A DNA stretch of 20,000 nt, taken from Stramonita haemastoma. Lineage: Eukaryota > Mollusca > Gastropoda > Neogastropoda > Muricidae. The notes beneath the pieces were generated by a model that made no database searches, was not told where the DNA came from, and saw nothing but the letters and a program-made list of their open reading frames with translations. The translations under genes and the position numbers were made by a program. This document shows, piece by piece, positions 11,213-20,000 of the stretch. Each line of letters starts with the position of its first letter. Positions within the stretch are counted from its first letter, which is position 1. The stretch lies in the NCBI GenBank assembly GCA_030674155.1, contig CM060317.1:41219593-41239592 (forward strand). The letters are read 5' to 3'.

Positions 11213-11708
11213 ACTGACTGGTTGTTATATTACTATACCAGGTTTTCCTCTTCCAATTCTACCTTTTGATTGTTGACTTGATTGATGATTGTGTTTTATT
11301 GAATGGTAGTTAGTTACATTATTGTACCAAGTTTGTGGTTTGTTTTGAATTTTGATTGTTGATTGACTGATGATTGTGCTTTATTGACTGGTGTTTAATT
11401 ACATTACTGTAGCAATTTTTCCCCTTTTTTGATTTAAAATTTGATAGTTGTTACTGTACCAAGTTTTTCCTTCCTTTTGTTCTGCTTTTTTATTGTTGAA
11501 TTGATTTATGTTTGTATGTTACTGATTGGTGGTTACATTACTTCACCAACTTCCTCTCTTTTTTGTTTACTCTAAATTTTGTACTACTCTTGATTGTTGT
11601 TTTTACCTTTGATTATTTCCTTTGATTACTTTTTGATTGTTGATTTGACTGACGTTTGTGCTTCACTGATTGGTTGAAAGTACACTATTGTACCTAGTTT
11701 TCTTTCTA
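11213..11708 (+). repeat. Degenerate tandem repeats upstream of ORF2
   Basis: A recurring module: TTACTGACTGGTTGTTATATT (about 11212), TTATTGAATGG (about 11296), TTATTGACTGG (about 11381), TTACTGATTGGTGG (about 11519) and TTCACTGATTGGTTG (about 11662). Each is followed by an ACATTA-TGTACCAAGTTT-like box. The starts lie 84, 85, 138 and 143 bases apart. Most modules are preceded by TTTTGATTGTTGA-TTGATTGATG. An extra partial copy of the TACC box lies at about 11451. The last unit ends about 20 bases before the ORF2 ATG. The role is unknown; promoter-like monomers or translation-coupling sequence are both possible. Confidence 0.7.
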
Positions 11709-11726
11709 TTGTTCTGCATTTTCTAG

Positions 11727-13277
11727 ATGTGTTCTACTCTAGATACATGGCCTTCTCAGGAAGGACTTCGTGTAGGATACCTAAATATCAATAGTGCCAG
11801 GAACAAGACTGAGGAAATATCATCAATTATACACAATAAAGGAAATAGCTTTCACATATTTTGTGTAGCAGAATCGAGACTCAACAACTTAATTTCTGAT
11901 TCAGATATGTATATCCCAGGTTATGACACTGTGCGACTTGATCCTGTGACTGTCAGATCTACTGGTTTGCTTTTATACTGTGCCACCTCTCTATCCTGGA
12001 AAAGACTAACACATCTTGAACAGTTTCATGTAGAATCTATATGGATAGAAATCACATTTAGACGCTGTAAATCGATTATACTTGGCTTCATCTACAGGAA
12101 CCCTGCTGAAACAATTGACTGGTATGATAAATTCAACTCAATGATGGATGCCGCAATTCTAGAGTCCAAAGAAATCTTTCTTATGGGAGATTTCAACATA
12201 GATCTGACAATCCCTGGATCAAAATGGAACATCAATTATGCCATGTATGGTTTAGAGCAAATAATTGATCGTCCAACTCGAATTACTAATAACACTAGCA
12301 CCCTCATTGATCACATTTACACTACTTCAAAGACCAACATAGCAGAAACATGCTCAGTGCAGACAGGTTGTAGTGATCACTCTTCTATTTGCTTTACATG
12401 GCGGAAAAAAGGAATAAAGATACCCAAATCAGGACACAAGGAGATATCCTACCGCTCCTTTAGACACTTTGATAAAGATGCCTTCATTAATGATATTCTT
12501 AATTCAAACTTAGACTATGTTTATCAGATTACAAATCCAGATGATGCTGTTAACTATTGGATAGAGACATTCATAGCTACCTATGATAAGCACGCTCCAT
12601 TTATTAAGAAAAGAATAAAATATTTCATGAAACCTCCATGGTTAACAAAAGAAATTGAAAACGAAATGAATCTAAGAGACTATTTATTAAAATCGAAGCA
12701 AAGAGATGAATATAAAAAGCAAAGAAACAAAGTCAATTCAATGAAGCGCAAAGCCAAAACAAAATACTTTCAAGATTTGCTATCTTCAGCCCAAAATCCA
12801 AAAGCGATTTGGAAAGCCATTAATACCTTAACTAATAACTCAAGACATAACTCCCAAAAAGTCATAAAAGAAATATCAGCAGAAAACCTGAATTCTCACT
12901 TTGCAAACATTGCTGACTCTATAATATCTAATGATAAAACAGAAACAAATGAGCTGATTGAATTAAAGCAATTCTGTTCATCAAAGAGCATCTCATCTGA
13001 TTTTGTTATACCCCCAATAACAGTAACAGAAGTGCTTAATAGTATACTCAAATTGAAACAGTCAAGATCAAAAGACCTAGACAAAATTGATAGTCAAATA
13101 TTAAAAATCAGTGCATATGCTATAACTGACACCCTAACCTACATATTTAACTTGTGTATTGACAAGAATTACTTCCCAATGAAGTTTAAACGAGCAAAAG
13201 TAATACCCTTACACAAATCAGGAGACCGAACCAATCCATCAAACTACAGACCAATATCCATACTGTCAGTCCTATCT
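11727..13277 (+). pseudogene. LINE ORF2, 5' part: AP endonuclease and start of reverse transcriptase
   Basis: The start is chosen at ATG 11727, immediately after an in-frame TAG. Residues 14-220 form an apurinic-type endonuclease: LNINSARNK (Asn 20/22), AESRL (Glu 49), LGFIYRNP (Tyr 123), MGDFNID (Asp 155, Asn 157), LIDHIYT and CSDHSS (Asp 217, His 218). All expected catalytic positions are there. A Lys-rich linker (about 270-370) follows. The reverse transcriptase begins with RAKVIPLHKSGD and NYRPISILSVLS. The frame is cut at codon 517 by the minus-strand RTE insertion; the open frame that continues to 13520 is antisense RTE sequence and not part of the protein. The remainder resumes at 15714 in the same reading frame. 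This protein would nick the target and copy LINE RNA. Confidence 0.9.
13270..13277. repeat. Target site duplication, left copy
   Basis: TCCTATCT directly left of the RTE insert; the same eight bases occur at 15706-15713. Joining the flanks through a single copy keeps the host ORF2 frame (SVLS followed by KPLEKH), which confirms the duplication. Confidence 0.9.
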
Positions 13278-13288
13278 CACTCACTCAC

Positions 13289-15625
13289 TCACTCAGTCCC
13301 ATGTCCCAAAGGACGTAGGGGGGACATGAGAGAAGACACAACGGAGATCTTTTTCCATGCTTCACGATCCTGTGTGGCTAGTAGGAGGCGTTGCAGGGGT
13401 TGGGCAGTCCAGTCTTTGATGTTGTCAACCCATGATTTCTTTTGGCGGCCTCTTCTTCTTTTGCCCTCGACTGTTCCTTGCAAGATGGTTTTTGCTAGGG
13501 TGTTGTGTCTTGTGGTGTGACCAAACCACATCAGCTTTCTCCTCTTTATGGTGGAGAGCAAAGGCTCTTGGGGGCCCACACGCTTTTTGATTTCCTCTTT
13601 CACATAGTTATTGGTCTTGTGTTCTTTGTATGATATTTTGAGGAGTCTTCTGTGGCACTTGTTCTCGAATACTTGGATTCTTCTCTCTAACTCTGCTGTC
13701 AGAGTCCATGATTCACAGCCATATAGGAGGATAGATATTACGAGGGATTTGTAGAGGTGGTATTTGGTGCAGAAGCTGATGTTGTTGCTTCTGATGATCC
13801 TCTGGAGTCTGACTAGAGCAGATGTTGCTGTTGCAATGCGAGCTTTCACCTCATTGTTTGATGTGCCATCTTTTGTTAGGATGGAGCCTAAGTATTTGAA
13901 TTGGCTCACCTCTTCCAATATTTCTCCATTCATCTTTATCTTTATTTCCGTGCTGTCATTACTCGCGCTGTTGACCATGATCTTCGATTTCTCTGTACTG
14001 ACCTCCATGCCGTATGCGCTCGCTCGGTCTGTTAGACTGTCTGTGAGGATTTGCAGTTCTTGTTTGCTGCTGCCCATGAGGTCAATGTCATCTGCAAATC
14101 TGAGGTTGCAAAGGGGTCTTCCACCAATGGAGATGGAAGTGTGGTGGTTTTGCAGTGTCTCTGTCATGATGTTTTCGAGGAAGAGGTTGAAGAGTACAGG
14201 TGAGAGAAGGCAGCCCTGGCGGACTCCAACCGTGGTCTTGAAGAACTCGCCCACGTGGTTGTTCATGAAAACTGCACTTCTTGCATTCTCGTACAGAGCC
14301 TTGATGACTTCAATTAGGCAGTTGTCAATGTTGAAGTGCCTGAGTACTTGCCAGAGGCCGTCATGCCATACCCTGTCAAAGGCCTTTTTGAAGTCTATAA
14401 AATTGTGGTACAAGTCTTTTTGGTGTTGGAGATGCTTCTCTATCAGAATTCTCAGGTTGAAAATTTGTTCCATTGTGCTGCGTTTTGGTCTAAAGCCCGC
14501 TTGTTCTTCTGCCAGGAGTTTTTCTGCTTGGTTTTTCAGTCTGTTGAGGACTACCTGCAGCATGATCTTGCTAGGATGACTTATGAGACTGATGGTTCTG
14601 TAGTTCTGGCATTTCTTGAGGTTTCCTTTCTTTGGCAGGGGTATTACAAGAGACTGTGTCCATTCTTTTGGCCATTCTTTGGTGTCGTGGATCTTCTGAC
14701 AAAGGTCTGTGAATCGCCTTGCTGTTTCATTCCCTCCATTTTTTATGAGTTCAGCTGGGATGTTATCGATTCCAGGGGACTTCCCCTTCTTCAATTGCTT
14801 AATAGCTGTGTCTACTTCACACCTTAGTATTGGTGGGTCTTTATCTTGGTGTTCAGGGGGTTTGTTGGAAACTATGTTGGTATCTGGGCGTAGTGGGTAG
14901 TTATACAATCCCTCACAGTATTCTGTCCAGCGCTGGAGGATGGCATTGTTTTCCGTTAAAAGATTTCCTTCTTTGTCTTCAATAACAGAGGCTTTAGGCT
15001 GTGTGGTTTTCGTTAGTGCTTTCAGAGTGTTGTAAGCTGTTTTGCTGTTTCCCTTGGCCATTCCATCTTCAATGTTGTTGCATTGTTCTTCTATCCACGC
15101 TTCTTTGGCTTCTCTCATCTTTTTCCTCACTTCTCTGTGGCTATCCATGTACTTGTTGTTGGCTTCTTGACTTGTGAACTTTTGCTTCTTAAGTTCTCTT
15201 CTTTTGTCGCAGAGGTCAAGAACCTCATTTGTCACCCAGGGTTGTTTCTTTGTTCTGCTTCTGCCTAATGTTTCTTCTGCTGCTGTCGTTAGCACTTCTT
15301 TGATGTTGTTGGCTAATGTGTTCACATCATTGTCGATGGCTGTGAGTGCGGCGAACTTTCCTCCAATGTTGGCTTGGAAGATCTCAACCACTGTTGGGTC
15401 TTTGAGTTTTTCCAGGTCGAATCTTATGCGTGGGCTTTTTGGCTGTTGTTTTGCTTTCAGTTTCAGCCTGATGGTGGTAAGTACAAGGTCGTGGTCACTG
15501 CCAATGTCAGCTCCTGGGAATGTTCTTGTATTTGCCTTGTTTATGCTGGATTTGAATCTTTGGGGTGACAGAATGTAGTCAATTTGATTATGAATCATCA
15601 GCAAACATGTATCATCAGCAAACAT
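13289..15625 (-). pseudogene. RTE-like endonuclease-reverse transcriptase, N-terminally truncated
   Basis: A frame of 778 residues. The first 10 or so residues (MFADDT and the next four) come from the inverted host segment and its re-copy; genuine RTE sequence begins around HNQIDYIL. The end of the endonuclease is seen as GSDHDLV (Ser-Asp-His at 43-45). The RT domain has WTQSLVIPLPKKG, NYRTISLISH, EEQAGFRPKRST, FIDFKKAFDRVW (catalytic Asp 417), VGVRQGCLLSPVLFN, LRFADDIDLMG (FADD at 510-513) and FKYLGSILTKDG. The C-terminus has LLYGCESWTL and GKRRRGRQKKSWVDNI. All three catalytic RT aspartates are retained. The TGA stop at 13289-13291 lies inside the TGAG tail. Without the N-terminal endonuclease the copy cannot be autonomous. 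Confidence 0.88.
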
Positions 15626-15705
15626 TTGACATGAACAATGGATATGCAGAGGTAGGTCGTTAATATAAATGGAGAAAAGAAGTGGTCCTAGTATTGATCT
15701 ATTGA
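15594..15705 (-). repeat. Host-derived filler at the RTE 5' junction, with perfect 93-bp inverted copy
   Basis: Positions 15607-15699 are the exact reverse complement of 16075-16167 in ORF2 of the host LINE (93 of 93 bases by eye). Just before it, 15594-15608 is a separate 15-base copy of the same region's end, giving a 17-base imperfect tandem. Just after it, TATTGATC is repeated (15692-15699 and 15700-15707), leading into the target duplication. This pattern fits template switching by the reverse transcriptase to host LINE RNA, or the nearby DNA strand, before second-strand joining. Confidence 0.85.
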
Positions 15706-15713
15706 TCCTATCT
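15706..15713. repeat. Target site duplication, right copy
   Basis: TCCTATCT, matching 13270-13277. The first two bases overlap the end of a re-copied TATTGATC, so microhomology at the junction cannot be separated from the duplication. Confidence 0.85.
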
Positions 15714-16967
15714 AAACCATTAGAAAAACATATACAGTTTCACTTACATTCTCATTTTAAAACATATGATCTAATTAATGAAAACCAGTCAGGTTTTCGT
15801 GAAAACCATTCTTGCCATACAGCCTTAATACAACTCATTGAGCATTGTCTTTTGAATATCAATAATAATGAAATCACAGGAGTCCTTTTTCTAGACTTTG
15901 CTAAAGCCTTTGACGTGATTAGCCACTCTCTCCTTATCAAAAAATTAAAATGCTATAAAATTTCTAACCAAGCATTATCATTTTTAGACTCATTTCTCAC
16001 TAATCGTCATCAACTTGTTGAAGTTGGGCCTAGGAGATCAACCTTATTACCCGTGAAATATGGAATACCTCAGGGATCAATACTAGGACCACTTCTTTTC
16101 TCCATTTATATTAACGACCTACCTCTGCATATCCATTGTTCATGTCAAATGTTTGCTGATGATACATCAATTCAATGTAACAACAATGATCCAAACCAGC
16201 TTGTGAATGATATGCAGGCAGATATCAATAAACTTATCGAATGGACAGAACTCAATCACATGTCTCTTAATTCTAATAAAACAAAATGTATGTTTATAAC
16301 TACTCGGCAAAAAAGACAGAAATTGCGTTCTCCATTCACGCCTATATATATCCATGGACAACAAATCGAAGAAGTAGTCTCACAAAAAGTACTAGGTGCA
16401 GTAATTGACAACGATTTGTCTTGGTCAGATCACATAGCTGCATTAGGAAAAAGAATCTCAGTAAGATTATATCAACTTAGGAAAATAAAAAATTTTCTAA
16501 ATCTACAGTCACGAAAACTATTCTTTCATGCACATATTCTATCTCTTATAAATTATGTTTCTACCTTATGGGACAGTGCCAGTGAAACAAACCTAAAGCA
16601 TATAAGCCGCCTACATAAAAGAGCTGTTAAACTAATCCGATTGAATCCTAATACACTGACCACCACCAACTACAAAGAACTAGATATTCTTCCACTTAAA
16701 GACAGACTACAGTTCAACAAGTACCTATGTATGTTCAATATATTAAACGGAAAAGCCCCAAAGAGAATTGTGGAAAATTTTGCTGTCAATATATACAGGC
16801 CTACCCATAGACTGTTTCTGCCCAGGCCCCATAATAATCTCTATAAATCAAGCCTTGCATATTCAGGAAGAACATTGTGGAATAGCCTACCTCCCTGTCT
16901 GAAATCAGTTCCTTCTAAACAAATGTTTAAGAAGCTTTTGAAGAGACATTTGATGGACAAACTGTAA
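15714..16967 (+). pseudogene. LINE ORF2, 3' part: reverse transcriptase and C-terminal domain
   Basis: The continuation of the ORF2 that began at 11727: codon 518 (KPLEKH) onward, 417 residues plus stop. Motifs in order: ENQSGFRENHSC; GVLFLDFAKAFDVISH (motif A Asp); YGIPQGSILGPLLFSIYIND (motif B); QMFADDTSI (motif C, FADD); and KVLGAVIDNDLSW. A C-terminal region follows with RTLWNSLPPCLKS, common in the L2/CR1/Rex group. No stop or frameshift occurs in this part. With the first part it totals 934 codons, a normal length for ORF2 of this group. Because of the insertion, no complete protein can be made from this locus. The ATG-initiated frame from 15669 includes about 15 spurious residues from the junction filler. 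Confidence 0.9.
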
Positions 16968-17299
16968 GTCCACGATTATGTTCGATACTACCTCACGTTT
17001 GGATGTTTGTTGTTCATGCCCATGTTGTTTTGTAATTTTATCATTTGTATGTGTGACGTGAGCTTATGTTGTACTGTCTTGGGTCTGGGTTTTTTGTTGT
17101 TGTTTTTTATCTTGAGAGATTTGTTGTAAAAAAATCCTCATTTACTTGAGTTTTTCAACAAGGTTGATATTTGTCTTTGCATGCTTTAGAAGTCATCTTT
17201 ATGATTTTTTTTAGTGAGGGCAGGATGAAAAAAAGTTGTGTAAACTTAATCTTTTACCCTCAATAAAGATCATTTTGACTTGACTTGACTTGACTTGAC
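16968..17299 (+). other. LINE 3' untranslated region and pentamer tail
   Basis: Follows the ORF2 stop. T-rich in the middle, then GGCAGGATGAAAAAAAG, AACTTAATCTTTTACCCTC, AATAAA (17262-17267), ATTTTG and five TTGAC units (17275-17299). The final 80 bases align in order with the LINE end at 6380-6485 and with the end of SINE copy 1. They are the likely site recognised by the reverse transcriptase. Confidence 0.8.
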
Positions 17300-18316
<1,017 letters not shown>

Positions 18317-18583
18317 AAGCCTTCATAGTCTATACCTACAGGGGAACGAAATTGTCTATAGCATAAAACAATTTGTACTAGTATCATTTATGAAAAAATA
18401 TCAAATTAGTGGTTTTAATGCTTGCAGATATGGGCATGTGAAAAATACTCACAACAAAAATCTTAACATAATGGATGGCACCAAAAAAAAAAAAAAAGAG
18501 TATTCACAATACATTAGGAGAACAAAACACCCCCCCAAAAAAAAATCAACAGCATGATGTTTAGAAGACTTGACAATTAATGT

Positions 18584-18666
<83 letters not shown>

Positions 18667-18808
18667 AGCATATCCCTACAATGCTAAGGCATCTAGAAGC
18701 ACACATATACTTACACACGCACACACACACACACTAACATACACTCATGCAGAAAGGCACTCTAATGTCTGCAGGTCAACCCTCAAGGGCACACCTGCCC
18801 AAAAACCT
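18317..18808. repeat. Tandem array unit 4, truncated
   Basis: Starts AAGCCTTCATAGTC, with a CT tract (18585-18664) and the CAGCATATCC spacer. Similarity stops abruptly inside that spacer after CACACCTGCCCAAAAACC, which marks the right end of the array. No CA tract follows. Confidence 0.88.
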
Positions 18809-19590
18809 TTCGTTAAGGTAGGTGGGCTAGTGTTATCTGCTCTATAGAAATGTCCACCGGTTGATAGTATCAATCAGAAGATGGGCAAAATCCCATCGAG
18901 ATTACATGTTTGAAGCTCTCTAATTGAATCACTAATTAATAATTTGCTTATTGACTTCATCCAGTGGAATCACATAATTATCTTCTTCTCTAGACCTGCT
19001 ATAACGAAACTGAAAATTAATGTGAACTCTGCCTGGCCTCTCACTTTGGTAGAATATGATGTTTGTGTCTTGTTGTTGTTGCTGTTGTTGTTGCGTGTTC
19101 CCCAGCTGAACACACGGGGGTCAACTGTTCCCTGTAGGACCAGGTCGCGAGTCCAGATGTATATAGCATCAACTGGTAAAGCAGTTTGGTCAGGACTGAA
19201 TCTAAAGCTTTGCGCTTGCCATTTTTTGTGTTTGTAAAAAGACTTGCCTGGTCCAATGTCAACCAATCCATGCATTTTGGATATCTCTAGAAAACCAAAA
19301 GGGAAAACATTTCTCAGAGATGATAATACAAAAGAGATCCCCTCCGGGCCCTCCACAGTGGTACCCCATAAAACAAGCTGACTTTTTCCATACACCCGTG
19401 TATCGGCAGATAATAATAATAATTCCATATAGGCTATATCTTGCAAAAACAAATCAAAGCGCTTGCATTCGACCTACACGACACACAATCAACAACAATT
19501 TACAGTTTTGACAAGTTCGAATGTACACACACACGCACACACGCACGCAGGCACATCTACTCTCGTTTCTCTCTTTGGTCGTATGTTGAT
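18809..19590. other. Unassigned stretch; possible host exon on the minus strand inside it
   Basis: Apparently unique sequence with less simple repeat than elsewhere, apart from a short GTT-type trinucleotide run near 19072-19098 and a TAA run near 19413. It is the one part of the window where a host gene segment is plausible; see the separate exon candidate. Confidence 0.5.
19045..19286 (-). CDS. Candidate internal exon of an unidentified host gene
   Basis: A minus-strand frame is open for 160 residues around here (18970-19452). Within it, a pyrimidine-rich stretch ending TTTTGGTTTTCTAG (AG at 19287-19288 on the complementary strand) looks like a good 3' splice site, and AAAGTGAGA at about 19039-19047 looks like a 5' splice site. 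The enclosed 242 bases would encode a mixed-composition peptide including KMHGLVDIGPGKSF, WQAQSFRFSPDQ and DAIYIWTRDLVLQGTVDP, ending in an Asn/Ser run from a trinucleotide repeat. I do not recognise a family. It could equally be a chance frame or an unknown transposon fragment. Confidence 0.22.
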
Positions 19591-19591
19591 G

Positions 19592-19700
19592 TGTGTCTAT
19601 CTTTCTGTCTATCCTGTCTCTCTGTTTCTCTCTCTGTTTCTCTCTCTGTTTCTCTCTCTGTTTCTCTCTGTCTCTGTCTCTCTGTCTCTCTCTCTCTCTC
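19592..19700. repeat. CT-rich repeat with 12-base period
   Basis: A tandem TCTCTCTGTTTC-type unit repeated about four times (about 19618-19668), then TCTCTGTC variants and a plain CT run. Confidence 0.85.
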
Positions 19701-19937
19701 ATTGCTTCCTTTCCCTCTCCTTTCCCCTCCAACTTCCACCTTCAGATATTTTATCCTAGACTTATTATGGAGAGGAGTATTTTGGTTGTTATGTTGGATT
19801 CAAACTGTATTCTTACCATTCGAATATTGAAATGTGTTTTCATATGGTCTTTTGTGTTTAAATGATTTTATGTTGTTGTTGTTTTTTTAATCTGTTTTTT
19901 TCCCCCTTTTATGCCTAATTTGCTTGTTTTTCCCGCT
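19701..19937. other. Unassigned T-rich stretch
   Basis: T-rich sequence with no recognised gene or transposon end; it contains a short GTT trinucleotide run near 19872-19882. Confidence 0.5.
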
Positions 19938-20000
19938 TACACACACACACACACACACGCACGCACGCACACACACACACACCACACACACACACACACA
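19938..20000. repeat. CA microsatellite at the right edge
   Basis: (CA)n with CACG variants and one CACCAC interruption, continuing beyond the window. Confidence 0.95.

Larger units (their letters stand above)
13278..15705 (-). mobile_element. 5'-truncated RTE-like LINE nested in ORF2 of the L2/CR1-like LINE
   Basis: A minus-strand non-LTR element inserted antisense to its host. Its 3' end is at the left, with a short (TGAG)n tail (+ strand CACTCACTCACTCACTCAG) directly next to the target duplication. Its 5' end, at the right, is truncated inside the endonuclease domain near 15593 and followed by about 110 bases copied from the host element. The coding frame is open over the whole retained length, so the insertion is probably young. 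RTE-clade elements are known for very short 3' untranslated regions and simple-repeat tails, which fits. The clade was assigned by motif recognition, not by phylogeny. Confidence 0.88.

Noticed and set aside
13278..13520. The final 80 residues of the + strand frame from 11727 as part of ORF2
   Set aside because: They are antisense translation of the RTE insert beyond the target duplication.
13764..15578. Several + strand frames of 60-270 residues
   Set aside because: They lie entirely antisense to the RTE reverse-transcriptase frame and show no domain of their own.
15669..15713. ATG 15669 as a true start for an RT gene
   Set aside because: The first residues come from the inverted junction filler; true coding resumes at codon 518 of the interrupted ORF2.

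Overview
The window looks like metazoan, non-coding, repeat-dominated genomic DNA, most likely from a marine invertebrate such as a mollusc. That guess rests on very dense CA and CT microsatellites, tRNA-derived SINEs, and L2/CR1-like and RTE-like non-LTR retrotransposons. No bacterial gene, operon, CRISPR array or virus is visible. Nearly all long open frames are microsatellite read-through or belong to retrotransposons. The one candidate host exon (minus strand, near 19.0-19.3 kb) is weak.

Layout. 1-2.03 kb: CA/CT microsatellites, a region with nothing recognisable, and a tRNA-derived SINE (1574-1937) whose 3' end resembles the 3' end of L2-like LINEs. 2.2-5.06 kb: a small inverted-repeat element (2229-2523), two more ends of the same family (2793-2855 and 4567-4650), a second SINE copy on the minus strand (about 2868-3163), and a direct repeat of about 0.4 kb (4004-4436 and 4651-5062). 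5.2-7.5 kb: simple repeats, LINE 3' untranslated ends, one with an internal tandem duplication, and a decayed C-terminal reverse-transcriptase fragment (6540-6880). 7.5-18.8 kb: a tandem array of roughly 0.87-0.94 kb units, each holding one CA and one CT tract, split by a long LINE. 18.8-20 kb: mostly unassigned sequence with simple repeats.

The main object is the L2/CR1-like LINE at about 9208-17299 (+), inserted in a CA tract of the array. It has a damaged ORF1 with an SGNH-hydrolase (esterase) domain, a 1.1-kb ORF1-ORF2 spacer containing degenerate repeats and a GT/GA microsatellite, an endonuclease/reverse-transcriptase ORF2, and a 3' end with AATAAA and five TTGAC units. ORF2 is split by a 5'-truncated RTE-like LINE on the opposite strand (13278-15705), flanked by an 8-bp target duplication. 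Setting aside the insert and one duplication copy leaves an uninterrupted ORF2 of 934 codons.

The most striking observation is at the 5' junction of the RTE insert. It carries a perfect 93-bp inverted copy (15607-15699) of the host LINE's own RT region (16075-16167), bordered by short tandem re-copies. This reads as a template switch during target-primed reverse transcription. A second theme is that several elements share one 3'-end signature followed by different short tails (TTGAC, TTGCC, TTGAA, TTTTCAAAG), and the SINE has the same signature, which suggests a SINE/LINE partnership.
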